Positions 12,169-25,639 of a DNA stretch of 64,000 nt are shown one piece after another. Each line of letters starts with the position of its first letter. Positions within the stretch are counted from its first letter, which is position 1. The DNA is from Taxillus chinensis (lineage: Eukaryota > Streptophyta > Magnoliopsida > Santalales > Loranthaceae): NCBI GenBank assembly GCA_023512835.1, contig CM042090.1, forward strand, positions 11,377,343 through 11,441,342. Reading direction: 5' to 3'. Below the pieces are notes generated by a model, which did no database searches, was not told the DNA's origin, and saw only the letters and a program-made list of their open reading frames with translations. The position numbers and the translations under genes are program-made.

Positions 12169-12670
12169 TGAGATTGTTCGAGAGACATAGTGCAAGCCCT
12201 ATGATGATATACAAATTTCAAAGATTATACTAGCTATTGATAGGAAATGCTTACCTCTAATGATTGTGGGATACCATTAGTGGAAGAGCTAAAGATGGCA
12301 CTTTCATTTATTCTTGTTTCTCTTTCTTTGGATGATATGATGGACCTAAGAGCATTAAGATTAGTTTTATCCACTTAATGCCAAAATTTGATGAAAAATA
12401 ATCACTTTTTCATAACAATAATGAATTCTTACCAAACGTCTCACATTTGATTCATCAACAACACAACATAAAAAATTAAAATAAAAAAGAACTCCTCACT
12501 GCCACCACTTCATGTCAAGGCAACATCATTTTCTCCTCTTCCTCCTCTATAATGTAAGCCTCAAGAACTCAAGTGAAACCCTAACCCTATACTTCTCTTC
12601 ATCTAGAGCCCAAATAACCAACTTAGAACAATTTGAATAGGGTGAAACAAAGTTTGGGAAATCCAATTTT

Positions 12671-13227
12671 TTAGCCTTTGCAATCCAACTCTAATGTGGT
12701 AACAGCCAACAACGAGTTCCAATTCACAAGCTCAAGCACTCTCCTCCCATCATCACCTATCACAAGTTGAAAACAATATGGATATATAATTTAAGAAATA
12801 ATCATCGAAAACACCAAACAACACAAGCGTGGAGGATCTTATGTACATCAATCTAGTAGTTAGCAGACAATCTGATAATCCTATTGGCTTCCATGGACCC
12901 AATAATGGACCCCTCTTCAGCAATGAGGTCCTCCATGAGAGGGGTGAAGTCGAACCATGAGTCTTTGCCATTGAGGGGGTAGAGGAGGAAGAGGGTGTGG
13001 CAAAGGACGGAAAGGGGGGGGGGGGGTCAGTGAAGCCGAGCTCGCAGTGGAGCGGGGCAATGGCGAGGGAGAGGCAATGGTGGGGATGACAACGACTCAT
13101 GTGGAAGGACTTGATGTACGTGAGAAAGCAAAGGTAAATGTCACATTGAGCTAGTAGCTTCAAGTGAGAGATGGGGTGGGATTTGAATTGGACATTGAAG
13201 CTGTTGTTCTCAGGGTGTTTGACAAGT
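12671..13227 (-). pseudogene. Relic of an unrecognised spliced protein gene (3' part)
   Basis: The minus strand carries two exon-like blocks. The upstream block, 13227 to 12835, starts after an AG acceptor (TTATAG) and reads LVKHPENNSFNVQFKSHPIS, then HLKLLAQCDIYLCFLTYIKS, to a run of 13 C (plus-strand G at 13014-13026), where the frame shifts; it resumes as NGKDSWFDFTPLMEDLIAEE and GSIIGSMEANRIIRLSANY, meets an in-frame TAG at 12855-12853, and ends at a GTGTTG donor. The second block, 12756 to 12671, continues in phase as DDGRRVLELVNWNSLLAVTT then LELDCKG and a TAA stop. The composition reads like real protein, but I do not recognise the family. A frameshift plus a nonsense codon and no upstream exons argue for a pseudogene, or a gene damaged by homopolymer error. 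Confidence 0.5.
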
Positions 13228-16200
13228 CTATAATATATTGCTATATTTGATGAAAGATCTACATTTATTATAAGCTGACATAAAGATTTTTTATGAGTCC
13301 AATATAAGAAAAAAAAATCATCATTCATCAATTTATGTAATTTTGATAATTAAAACCAATGCTAATGTTCTAATTCAATTAATTAGATTTATATAGATTA
13401 ATGGTTAATTAGTCATCTGGATTGTTAAAGTTATGCCGTAAACTTTCCAAAGGATGAGACTAATAAAGGTAAATGCTCATGTATTTCTTGTATGTGAGAA
13501 GCTTCTTCAAAGTCGTCTCTTATGTGCTATGCCTTCTATCCCGCGAGAAGGGTGAAGAGTCTTGCCGTAGCAATGACGTGAAGGCTTCCAAGACCGGCTT
13601 TGACTCAAAGGGCGAGTAAAGGGATGCAATCATCAAGGATGGTTCAATTATAATGAATCACGGTTCAGCAGAAATATATTATTTTATATTTAAAAAAAAA
13701 ATCATGAGTTGAAATGACATGAAAAATTATAAAGAATTACAAATTTTCTTTAAGTTTATATTATATACATTTTTCAATATCGGATTTTAGCTAGTGACAG
13801 TTTAATCATAGCCAAAACTTTGTTTTACCACGTATACTCTTCCTAACTATATTATTCAATTATATATACATGCACACACAAATAAAAGAATTATGTTGAT
13901 CACACTTTAGCTTGACTAACTCGATAATTATATTAATGTATACATAATTTCTCTCTAATAAATTATTCTCTTTCTCTAATGTACATCTTTGGCATAATGA
14001 CAGCCCTCCTTAATACAAAAGAACATCATCAATTACAATAATTGTAATTTCAATAAATCAATCTCATAAGTAATTCATTCATTAATTTAACTTCGTATGT
14101 TTAGTGCATTTAACTGTTTTTTTCGAATTTCGTATAAATAAAATTGAGTAACCACTTGCTTTCCGCATATTATAATTCAAGATTAAAAAAATAGTTTGAT
14201 ATATAGTTTTTGTTTTATAATTGATTTTTTTTAAATTGTGTTTGGTACTTATTTTTGATTTTAAAATTTAGATAAAGTAAGGTGAATTAGAGGAGGGTAA
14301 AGTTTTAAAAAGAGACAAAATATGGAAAAAAAAAAAACAGAGAGTAAAAAACTGGGTCAAATGAGTCCGAATTTGAATTAATTTTTTATTCAAAAACAGA
14401 TGAAAAAAGTGAAGTCAAAAGTAAATAAACCATGGGACCTATACTTTATTCGAGAGTTGAGATTAATCTTTATTTTGTGATCAACAAATATAGCAGAAAA
14501 AAATGAAGAAAAATAATAGTTTTTGTTATACGCCTCGTCGATCAAACCGGTGAACTGGTGATGTGGTTACTTAACTAATTTGATTTTTTAATTGAATTAT
14601 TTTTAAAATAATCAGAGAAATTCGAATGATTTAGCCGATTTTTTGTGACTCGAGTAACCCGGTCGGAATTTACAAAATCGAATAATTTTTGTAAAATTAA
14701 TAAAATAATATTTAATCTATTTTATAATATAATTTTAATTTAAATTGATGGCTAATATTGATATGTTACTTCAATATCTTTTTAAATTCTATTTGATTTT
14801 TATTCATTATAAATTTATGTTATTAAACTTTTAAATTTAATAGGAAGTTATGTTAAAAATACATATTAAAAATAAATAGTATTATATTAAAAAAGTATTT
14901 TTAATGTGTTAGTTTAAAATATCTAATCATCATTTATATATATATATATATATAATTATTAATTATATAACCAGTGCGACTGCTGACCCAGAGGTTGGAC
15001 CAGTGACCGGATCACCTTATACCTTAACCGAGTTAATGTCCAGTTCAATTTTGATAACTATATTTTTTATTCATTTATTTGTATATACAAAATGTTTATT
15101 TACAGGTATGTATGGAAGAATATTATATGTAGTATAAAATCACTTAATCTAATTATGTAATCAATTATAATAAGTTTCATAATTAATCTAATTACATGAT
15201 CAATTATAATCTCTCTAAATTGATAATCATCAAGGGCGAATATTATGTGACATTTTTCACAAACTCAAAATGATAAAAATATCAACTTGAGTTTGAAAAA
15301 TAAAGTATGAAAGCAAACAAAAAAATGAGCCTAAGTGAACAGATTAGTAGGCTACTCACCAAAGCCAATAAAAACAAAGTAGTTCCTTTGACAATATGAT
15401 ATCGATGAAAATGATAATCAATTAATATGTTTGGTTTGTTTATAAAATGCATCATTGTGACCAATCTATATAGAACTTTGATTGTCACAATAAAGATTAT
15501 TATCATGTGCTTGGGAAATAGTCATATATCTTGCAAGTATCATTGTAAGGAAAAAAGTTTTGAAATGGTGTTAGACAAAGCTATTTATTTTTAGCTTAGT
15601 ATATATTTATATAGAATAGTTTGTTTCTTACTATGCTATAAATTAATGAAGTTATCAAGAAAGACACAATAATTGATAGTGATCATTAATTTATAGGATC
15701 ACCAGCCTAATCAACATTTAATTATACATGAAGTTCAAGATAAGATTGAGTTTTTCCGTCCCAATCAGAATGCCTCTAATACTATATTTGACAATATCCA
15801 ACATAGCTCATCCCTCTATCGGGGCAATTCACCACGACTAGGACTAAGAAAGATTATGAAATATATAGAAATAGCCCCAAGCTCTAGCCAAAAATCTAGT
15901 GTCCTCAAGTAAAAAAATAACTATAATGACGGAAAATATAAGTTCTTTTATCCACCTGGATGAAGATTATAGTAATTACTTGTAGAAATCAATAAAACCG
16001 ACAATTATAAGTTGGGTTGAGGACTTTGTTGTACCCTAGTAATAAAATAAAAAACTATGACTTAGGCTAAGCGTATTAGACAATGTTGTATAATAACTAT
16101 CCTTCTTACTAAATAATTATAATTTTATGAGTATTATTTCACATTTATTATAATGAATCACATATGATTTTTTATTTCAAAAAATGATTTTGTCTAAATA

Positions 16201-17557
16201 TTATCATACATGAAGTAAAAGAAGGGTAAACTAGAAAATACAATAATTTAATAGTTCAGACTAACTAAAATTAAACAATTATAAGTAATGTGCATTATGA
16301 TATTAGAAAAATCGCTTTTCCCTTACTATAATATACTTACTATAATATACATACTATACTTGCCAAATTCAACTTATACATGTGGATATCCATTACTTGG
16401 ATGGGTAACAGGTATAAAAATTTATAGTGATGTGAAAACAAGCAATATATACTCGTACTCGTTTTTACCCTCTTAATTTTACACAAACTTTGGGTATTAA
16501 TTTTTATTTTATTTTATTTATAAATTTTATTTATAATTTACCCTACAATATATAAGTTTTATATTAGAATTTAGATACAATGTTTTGATAATGAAAATAA
16601 ATTATTTAATTTTACCACATACTCAAAATTTAGAATTTTCAAAAGCCGAGTAAATAACTCTATACATGTAAAATTCAAAAGATTAACAATTAACACCAAT
16701 ATAAGGAATGTCTAGCAAGTATGGTCCTAACATGTTACCTGTACATTCATACATCTAGATAATCTATAGTATATTTCTACATGTCACAACATCACATAAC
16801 AAATATAGAATAAATATATAAATAGAAAGGCGATGAACATCTCATCCAAAATAAGTAAAAAGACAATATATATTATCATATCAAACATGGGCAATACTAG
16901 GTACAATCGGGATTGGGTAATCTTTGGGTAATCGCGACGACGTGACAGCCTACCAATTCATCGGAGGGGGAGAGAAAAAGAAAAGAAAGGAAAAGATCAT
17001 AGTCGTCCAATTCCTCACAGTTACGCGAAAATGTCGCGAGCCGATTACACAAATATTTATTCATCAAACATTATGTATATCAACATGATGCAGGACAATA
17101 GCCAGTAAAACAAATCAAATTATAAACTTGGATCAATATCTAAGGCCATAGGCCAGTAGTTCCCGACTGGCTTTGATCTAACATATTAAACCCTCTGCAC
17201 TAACATATTAAACATGCTAGGCAAATAGCCTTACACAACCACATAAATTGTCCACATATAAACGATAAGTTAATTACAATGCTCATAAAGAGCCCACACA
17301 CACAATCACATTGATACAGTCATAACTAGCGGTGCCAAAGTGGCCCTAAACTACCTAATGACTATAAGAATCCTAATTAAACACACCAACAACCATACCA
17401 GTGTTGTGTGTGTACACACACACATAGCGTAAACACACAGACACATGTGATTTGTTAACGTAAACACACAGATACATGCATGGATGGCATGGAGCATGGT
17501 CATGCATGTAGGGTTATGTAGTTGTGTGTTTCAAAGGAGGCCATGTGTGGAGTGTCA
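13228..17557. other. Intergenic DNA, no gene seen
   Basis: AT-rich throughout with a short (TA)n at about 14936-14953. ORFs are short and featureless. A somewhat GC-richer block at about 16900-17060 (CGCGACGACGTGACAG, CGAAAATGTCGCGAG) could be an old LTR fragment but has no defined ends. CA/GT-rich short repeats occur near 17405-17470. Confidence 0.35.
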
Positions 17558-17973
17558 AGGCATTAGTAGCAGATTCCCTATATAAGTCTTGTTTCCCTAA
17601 ATTTAGGAAAAAAAAAGTTAAAAAGTCATAAAATCATTCCCACAGCAGATGTCTTATATTTAACTTTTTCTATATGATTTGTACAGTGTTTCTCAATATA
17701 TTAGGAAGCATTATTTATTCCCTATAATTATTAAATTATATTTTAAAATTTTCTCTCACTTCTCTCTTTCACGTTTCCCATAACATTAACTTTTATTTCA
17801 TATTAAATTATAAAAAATTATTATTAAATAAAATAAGTGATATAAAATTTTATTTTAAAAATATAGAGTTTAATTTAGGGAATCTACTGTGATGTATATT
17901 TGTATAGAGAAGCAAAAAATAGTTTAAAACTGTAAATTTAGGGAAACTAATGGGATAGCTGCTGCTAGTGCCT
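17558..17973. mobile_element. MITE with AGGCAYTAG TIRs (TSD TCA)
   Basis: The left end AGGCATTAGTAGCAG is inverted at the right end (CTGCTGCTAGTGCCT, which reverse-complements to AGGCACTAGCAGCAG). Both flanks carry TCA (17555-17557 and 17974-17976). Inner TIR extensions CCCTAAATTTA/TAAATTTAGGG also pair. The element is 416 bp, AT-rich and without coding capacity. A truncated relative lies near 25640-25987. The 3-bp duplication would fit a PIF/Harbinger-type MITE, although TCA is not the usual TWA. Confidence 0.6.
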
Positions 17974-17976
17974 TCA

Positions 17977-19603
17977 TACCTGGTCATGCATGGAGCAACA
18001 CGGTCACGAGCATTGAGACATGTGACCATGTGTGTGGTATGTCTTGTACATTTGATTTTATTTTATCCCACTTTCGGTAAAAAGTTAAACTCATCATGGC
18101 CTGTGTGCATCGATTCATTTATGTACCTAATTATAATTAATTATATTATAAGTATATATCATAAAATATAAACAATATTGTGTAATTATATTATTAATAT
18201 TTTTGTTATCACATTATTCTATTTTAAAGGAATAATATTTAACTATATAAGTATTGTAGTGTGGGATGCAATACTAATCCTAATAATAATAATAATTCGG
18301 AACCTACCCTTTCCCATACTCGAAATGGGCAGGTACAAGCCACTTAGCTAACATAACTTGTACACTTGTAAAAGCGAATGAACCGCATATCCGGGCTTCT
18401 TTATTGTTTTACGTATACTACCAAAAAACAAATATGGTAGCCATTTGATAAGACGTAACGTTCTAACTCAAAAAAAAAAAAAAAAAAAGCGCCATGCAAT
18501 AATGCATTAGTTGTACGTAACTTATGCCAAAATAAATAAATAAATCAATAGTGAATATGTGTAGAATTATCCTTGGGGTGAGGGAACACTAAAACCACTG
18601 GGACAAAGATGTCGAAAGAAAAATTCTAGAATAGTTGATGAAATATATGTCATTAAATTAATAAATGAGATGTTAAACTCCAATTAAGATAAAAAAAAAG
18701 GTGTAATATATATATATGATGAGACAATTTTTATCAAAAACATCGAGAATGACACTATAATGAAATACAATTCATAACCACGCTATTTTCAATAGAAATC
18801 GTTGATAGGCCTATGTGTGCGTCAGTGCGTGGTACGATAAAAGAATCTAATGATATGTTTGTTGTCCACCTATTTTCAATTCAGGATCAAACTAAACTGA
18901 AACTTGTGAAACTTGTTTTCAAAAATGCATGTCAAACGTGTCGTCGTGTCAAACGTGTTGACTCATTAAAACACCCCAAAATATGAAACGCATTTCGATA
19001 ATATTTGGCGAGTCTTTTTCCATTCATGGCAGGCAAGTAATTTCGGATAGGAACGCTGCGTAGGCAGCGACGCCACAGGTTTGGCGGATCTACCAAAGAC
19101 TAATATGGTTCTACCTCGAACCCAGTAATAATAACACGAGTAACAACAGCAATGACTGATCAACCGCGACGCGACAAAAATCCAAAAATCTAAGTACGAC
19201 TCGAGTCTCATGCGCCAATTTCGGGCCTAACCGGCGCAGAAGGCGCCACGGCCTGTAGACGCAGACTTAATGAAATTAATAGATTGAAAGGCATCAATAT
19301 AATAAAAGTAATTTTATATTTTTTTGAAAGGTATCTTGATCTTACTAGCAACTGGAATGGAATCCAACCCCTAACTTTATTGCTGTAAAGTCACTACAAG
19401 ACGATTTAATTTATAAAATTAAATTTTAAATAGTAATTTTTTACAACCTTAAATAACGTGTTTAATAAAATATTAATGTTTTATATTTTAATATTTTAAA
19501 TATTATTATTATTATTATTATTATTAGAACTTTGTATATGGGATTCAGTTCCACCTCTCATATTGTTGTTATTTTAATTGAAATAATATTTAGGTAGTGA
19601 TAC
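17977..19603. other. Intergenic DNA with a GC-richer patch, no gene seen
   Basis: Contains a poly(A) run at about 18472-18488, a (TTA)n tract at about 19499-19525, and a GC-richer island at about 18960-19265 (GGCGCAGAAGGCGCC, GCGACGCGAC). The island shows no convincing ORF on either strand and may be transposon-derived. Confidence 0.35.
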
Positions 19604-20662
19604 TTGTGTCCTGGGGTTAAGGTTTTTATCGGTACGGCACTCAGTCACCTAGGTAGATGTTTCGAGTAAGTCATACCAATCGGGGCACACGTATACTGGT
19701 TTTGCCATGCCTTGGGCTCATCAGGAGAACGATTCTAGTTCCTGACCAGTTTGTATAAGATGACCAAGTGACCTCTTCATCGTCAGGTCCGAGGTACTCC
19801 TCACATTGAACCGGATTGGTACATCTGAACTCCGAAGGGGCTCCATTGATATCCCGCACGAACTATTGTGGATCCTATCCTGTCCGCACCAGCTACGCTT
19901 TCCGTCTTGCCCCTTCACAAGTAGCGCACACCTACACCACTTGGGAGACGCACTACAGCACCACACTGTTCAGGGCGTAACATCCTTCCCCACTTGATTT
20001 CACAACGCCCTCATTACGTCCAACGAGTTCGGAGAAACCAAGATCATTCGATGCACTCTTTTCGACTCCCGCAGTGCCACTATGTCCCATCATCGGGTAC
20101 TCCACCATGGCTAGGCGCCCAACATATTGGTGGGCGTGATGTGTGTAAAACCTTCATCTGGTCTACCCTCATTTGTTAGGGGATCCCTCCCAACGTGGGA
20201 TCAAGGACGATACATATTTCCCGCGAGAGTGCTACAGCGAGCTTTATGGAAACGGGCCGCAACCACTCCAATACCACTTTATCACAGGGTCAGGGGTTTC
20301 ACCCGTGCGGCACTTTGTCACCATAGTGGATGCTCAAGTAATCTATTCTGATCGGGGCACACATAGACTGGTTTCGCCATTCCTTGGACTCCTCAGGAGA
20401 ATGACTCTAGTTCCCGATCAATTTATGTAGGAATGACCAAGTCCCCTCTTCATCGTCAGGTCCGAGACTAGCGGTGTACTCTCTGTATTGAACCGGGTTG
20501 GTACGTCTAAACTTCGAAGAGACTCTATCAATCTCCTACACGAATTATCGTGGAGCCTATCCCGTCCGCACAAGCTATGCTTTTCGCCTTGTCCCTCCAT
20601 AAATAGCACGTACATACGCCACTTGGGAGATGCCTGCTAGCATCACGTTGTTCAGAACGTGA
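19604..20662. repeat. Two diverged direct copies of a GC-rich repeat (possible LTR fragments)
   Basis: Copies at about 19604-19982 and 20284-20662, same orientation. Shared motifs in order: GGTTTYACCC/CGGCACT-like start, TCGGGGCACAC, TCTAGTTCC, CTCTTCATCGTCAGGTCCGA, TTGAACCGG, CCACTTGGGAGA and a terminal TGTTCAGRRCGT(G/A)ACA. They are clearly richer in GC than the flanks. The terminus, reverse-complemented, reads TGTCACGTTCTGAACA, the form of many plant LTR starts, so these may be LTR pieces in tandem; the 300-bp spacer contains GGATCCCTCCCAACGTGGGAT. No protein domain is readable. Confidence 0.7.
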
Positions 20663-22020
20663 CACATGACTTATTTATAATTTAATCTTTGTTGAATCCA
20701 TTACTAATGCTATGAGGATTTCATACTCAAAGATGCAAATATGTACTATTTTTAAAAAATGAAAGTGAAAACAGTTATGTAAATAGCTTCGTAAAACACT
20801 AATAAGATCAAAATCCCATTTAAAAGCCAAAACAAAAAACATATAAAAGTTCTTTAAAATTATTTTAAGAGCATTTACATCCTATTCGGTTAATATTTGA
20901 TACACCTAATTCAGTATTTTAACTTTACACTCATTTAAATATGAATATAATCTCATTCATTTAAAACACACACACGCAATACTTTTTAAAATATTTTATT
21001 TGTTGAATATTACCATAGATAAGTAAATTTGATTAGTACTGTAACTTCTCAATAATTTGTAAAGGTCTTTGTTAAAATGTATGTAAGTAGTTTTAAGCAA
21101 TCCCAGGGAGTAGTAATAGTTGATACATTTCATGTTTGGTTAATGTTTTACTTTCAAACCTTGAAAGTACCAAAAGATAAGAGTATGAAATATTTTAAAT
21201 GGGATAGAGGGTGAGTTATATTAAATAATAAAAAATTGAAAAAACAATTTAAGCTGGCTTGTCCGCGTGGCAGCTGATTCTCGCTCTAAAGCACAACTGT
21301 GAAAGTGGTCCTAGTCACCAGCCAAAGCTTGGTGACTCTTCCAACCATCGACGCTCCAAAGGGTGGATCCACAGCCAACCACGTGGACGGTGACCGACCA
21401 ATCTTGCGAATAGAATAGGTTTAAGTTTCTGTCACGATACGATATATTTTCGATTCGATATCACTACTCAGCTAGCAATTATATTTCAAATTCACGAATA
21501 AAAATTATTTTATAATAAATTAGTTTAGTTTTCGGATTAAAATGTTCAAATTCACGATCTCATCAGTTATATTCTATTATAAAAAAGAATAAATTTTATT
21601 ATTTATTTATTAAATATTAGTTTATTATTATATTTCTTTATTGTGAGAAGTAAGAATTATGTAGTGTAATGTCTATATAATTATGAGTTTATGATATTAT
21701 ACTCTATAAATCTCATATTTTTATTTATTTTTAATTATAATTTTTTTAACATATATTATTTAATTATATACGTGTAAATGATGACCGATTAATACCCGCT
21801 AACAATTAAAATCGATTGATAATTTATTTTTTTACTCGATTGCACCCGACCCCTACTACTTCCTGGTTCCTGCCTCGCACGAACAACGTGAGGACCGAGA
21901 AACAGTCGTCTCGAACACGGAACGCATTTCACCAATTTATCACGATATATTGAAATTAGCAAATTGATTTTCTATATCTTTTATTTATTTATTTATTTTC
22001 TTTCTCCTGTGACTCGGGAC
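20663..22020. other. Intergenic DNA upstream of the MCU gene
   Basis: No gene seen. Begins AT-rich with an AGAGCATTTACATCC motif near 20870 that looks like a MITE end without a partner. A GC-richer stretch lies at about 21250-21420. The last few hundred bases are presumably promoter of the following gene. Confidence 0.35.
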
Positions 22021-22021
22021 C

Positions 22022-22029
22022 TATATTAA
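22022..22029 (+). promoter_or_regulatory. Candidate TATA box of the MCU gene
   Basis: TATATTAA lies 73 bases before the chosen ATG, in a locally less AT-rich context, leaving room for a short 5' UTR of about 40-45 bases. Confidence 0.45.
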
Positions 22030-22101
22030 GAGCCCCGAACGCGTCTCCTCTGTTCCATCGGCTAGTTGTTGTGGTCGTTTCTGCTTCTGCCTTCGATTTC
22101 A

Positions 22102-24242
22102 ATGGCGTTCAACAAAACCCTAGCGCAGAGGCTATCGGGCCTAGCCAAAATGTCCACCCCTGGCCTATCCAATTGCCGTATTTCGTCCCCATCCTCGTTC
22201 AAATCCCTAACCCCACAAAACCCGTCGCTGAACTCCATCTCGCCGGACCCCGGCGACGTCAGTTTTTTCCGGCGGATCCTCCAGCGGCGCAACATTTTTC
22301 ACCCTGCTGGACCGTCTATATCGCCGGAGATACCGTCCCCCACTATCAGAGACGGCCTGATGGGCAAGCTCAAATCCATGGACATTACCAGAGACCGCCT
22401 CCGGCTCGACGGACTGAGCCCGCCAGCCGCGTCGGAGGATGCGGTGGGATCTCAGGGAATCACGGTAGACGACGCAAGGAAATTTCTCAGACTTTCGAAG
22501 CTGGAAACCGTGAGATCCAAGCTTCGCGAGATCCCAAAGAAATGGATCTCGCACGAGGAGTTTGTACGGGTATGCGTTGATGCATCGTCGACCAGGGACG
22601 AGGGACTAGGGTTTGCGAAGCTCCTTGACGAATCTGGCACCGTCATCGTCATGGGCACTTCGGTGTTTCTCAGGCCTCACGAGGTTGGGTTTTCTTTCAT
22701 TTCCTTTTTTCGTTTTTATTTTCATTGGGTCGCAGATTATTTATTTGTTCACGCTGTTAATGGTGAAGAGGTGGGTTTGAAAATTGTTGATTATATATTT
22801 GATTAAATCCGAGTCTACCGAGGACTGATACCAGTTTTATGATTTTTTTTTCATGTCTTTTCACAGGAAATTGAGAGTACTGAAACATTGTTACTCCAGA
22901 TCTTAAACCTGTAGAGGGTTCCACGTTTGGGATGGTTACTTAGGAATTAGATCACCAAAAATCCCCAAAAGATATGATTAATTAATTGTTGAATCCAACC
23001 TGGAGAATGTTGCGTTCCCTTGAATGATGAACCAGTGGACAGAACCCATGAACCCCCCCTCCCTCCTCCTTCCACTTTTCATTTTCTTACTGTCATAATA
23101 TAAGTTTTTGAAAGCTCTCAAACAGTTTTTAGCCGTTTTAGTGTTATATGCTCCTTCTAACTTGTCGTTGTTACTCTCTTTTAATTTTTTTACCAAATTA
23201 AGTGTCACTTTAGAAATCTGAATTTTGATTCAGTGTTCATTTCTATTTAGTTTGTTCTGAAGATCATGTAGTTTTTGCATTTTAACTTGTCCATGTCTTC
23301 TTTCGGCTGCTTTAATACATACATACATATTTTTTCACTTTTTTTTATCTATAGTTCATTGAATGCTTGTTGGATAGTGCTGGGAGATTTCGTTTTCTAC
23401 ATATGCTTTTCAGAAGTAGACAATTCTGAGATGTGGGTTGATCAAGTATATTATTATTATTGTTATTATTATTATGCTGTGAAACAAACAGAGACATAGA
23501 AATGCAGTATCCATAGCTGGTAAACAGTGCATTATTTGTTTCCATTTTCCCCTGAGGGGCTCTTTTTTGGTTTGGCAGCCACTGCATTTACCTAAACCTG
23601 AATTGCTCTGTCTCTCAATTAAATTCACAAAGATTTGAAGTCACATACATGCCCAACATTCCTCACTCACGCACGTACGTCCATTGAGCCAACTTTACCC
23701 AAACATATGGCAATTGTTTTTTATTACAGGTTGTTAAGGCCATGGAAGGTCTTATTGGCACGCCCCCCTCCGTCCCCGCCACAGGGGATCCCCCTTGTAA
23801 GGAGGACCCAAGGACGCAGGAACTGGAGGAGATGGTGAAGAAGAAGGCGGTGATTGACCGCAAGGCCGAGTCACTGGTGCTACGGGAGCTGTGGTGCGGT
23901 CTGGGGTTCTTCGTGGTCCAGACGGTGGGGTTCATGCGGCTGACCTTCTGGGAGCTGTCGTGGGACGTGATGGAGCCCATCTGCTTCTACGTCACGTCAG
24001 CCTACTGCATGGCGGGCTACGCCTTCTTCCTCCGCACCGCCCGGGAGCCCTCGTTTGAGGGCTTCTTTCAGAGCCGCTTCATGGCCAAGCAGAAGCGCCT
24101 CATGCGGGCCCAAAACTTTGACCTGACGAGGTACGACCAGCTGCGACAGGCGCTCGATCCCTTGTCCGATGCGAATGAGACGACGTCGTCTGGCAGCACA
24201 CAGACAATGCATTTCGGTGCTGCCCATCATCATCGTACCTGA
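22102..24242 (+). CDS. Mitochondrial calcium uniporter, MCU family
   Basis: Pore-forming subunit type of the inner-membrane Ca2+ uniporter, which moves calcium into the mitochondrial matrix. Two exons: 22102-22683 (donor GTTGGG) and 23730-24242 (acceptor TTACAG), joined in phase, 364 aa, near the usual plant length. Residues 1-60 are rich in Ser, Arg and Pro with few acids, as in a mitochondrial presequence. A matrix domain spans about 110-190 (ITVDDARKFLRLSKLETVRS; GTVIVMGTSVFLRP). A Lys/Glu coiled segment lies at about 223-243. Two membrane helices, about 246-267 and 277-295, flank the selectivity motif WDVMEP (residues 272-277), the plant form of W-D-x-x-E-P with Asp and Glu that bind Ca2+. 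A basic tail follows (SRFMAKQKRLM). The start is the first ATG after the TATA box and gives the presequence. The single intron matches many plant MCU genes. Confidence 0.95.
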
Positions 24243-25639
24243 CTGAATGAATTGAAAACCATATTTGACACCTAATGCTGAATCTCATTAGTCATTACGT
24301 TGGCGGCTTCCTGTAAAGTTAATTGAAGAGATTTACTTTTTTGCACGATAATGGCTTTACTGTGATACGACATAAATAGAGAGCTTTTAATATTAAAACG
24401 AGGAACGTTATTAAAAAAATTAATATTTTTCAGTGCGCAGGTTATATCAGGTTTTAAATGATTACATACAAAAAAATTATAATTATAGCCAAAATCAGTT
24501 TCTTAAAGAAATTAGAGAGCATTAAATCTGTAAAACGTTTAGCTCTATTTGATTTAGTCTTTATTATTAGTGTATATGTATTATTTATACAAGTTAGCTG
24601 ATGAAGATAAAGTAAAATTTAGCCTCAGAAGCGAATAATGAATATATATATATATAATTTTTAGTGAAAGTAAAATCTTTTCCTAATTCCTAATGAGCTA
24701 TACTCTAGAGACATACGTTGCCTTTTTCTGTAAAATTACAAACACATGCCTATATGTGCATTTTCTGATATCAAATAAACCCTCGCTATATTAAAATTAA
24801 ACTCTACTTCAATATTTTCATTTTCGGTTTAACAAATGGGTTTTTAATAAAAATAAAAGTAAATTGAAGAATATTAGTGGAGTGTTGGTATGAAAAAAAG
24901 TAATTTTTATAGTTAAATTGATATAGAAAAATGTGTAATAAAATAGTATCTAAATTTATATAAGAAGTAAAAAAAAGATAGTTTTATAATTTAATATCAA
25001 ATTCTATCATTTTTATAATAAAAAAATAATATCAATTTTTCATCTTTTTTTTTTATCACCTCCTTTTCTATACCTTTTTCGGCACCTCTCATTTTCGATG
25101 CGTTATGCGTAGCTGCAAAATAGTAGTGACGTATAAAATTGGATACGTTACGTTTATTTATTTTATTGTTTTTTTAAAGAAAAAAGGAAGATGATTTTCG
25201 TAGCGTAGCCTAGGGGGGGAGGTTACATTTGGACAGGTATTTAGCATATTAAAGAGCGTGCGCTCGGAAACTCTTTCCACGTGCCTGTCCATCTACGACA
25301 CTCACTATACCCGGAAATCTTGACCCGGAAAAGCAGGCCGTCCAGGTTCATTTCACCATCCCCGACACTTACCTTATTTTATTTTATTTTATTTAAAAAA
25401 AATAAAAATTATACGATATGCACAATAAAAGCGTGACTGATATAAATAATATATTCATGACAATATCATTTCCTTACAAACGAAAAGAAAATGACATAAT
25501 AAATACACAAAATTTATTCCCCGCCCCACGCCACTCCTATCCGACCCAAAACTATCTCTTAGCAGATTATTTTAGTTTTTTTAAAATTTTTAAAAAATTT
25601 AAAAAGTTATAAAATTATATTTTATATTTAATTTTAATA
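24243..25639. other. Intergenic DNA downstream of MCU, no gene seen
   Basis: Begins with the MCU 3' flank. AT-rich, with a small GC-richer segment at about 25200-25360 that holds no ORF of interest. Confidence 0.4.

Noticed and set aside
19671..20615. Several 60-85 codon ORFs in the paired GC-rich repeats
   Set aside because: Frames are not maintained between the two copies, so they are not under coding constraint.
22062..22658. Alternative ORFs overlapping MCU exon 1
   Set aside because: No family features; the MCU frame continues in phase into an exon with the WDVMEP motif.
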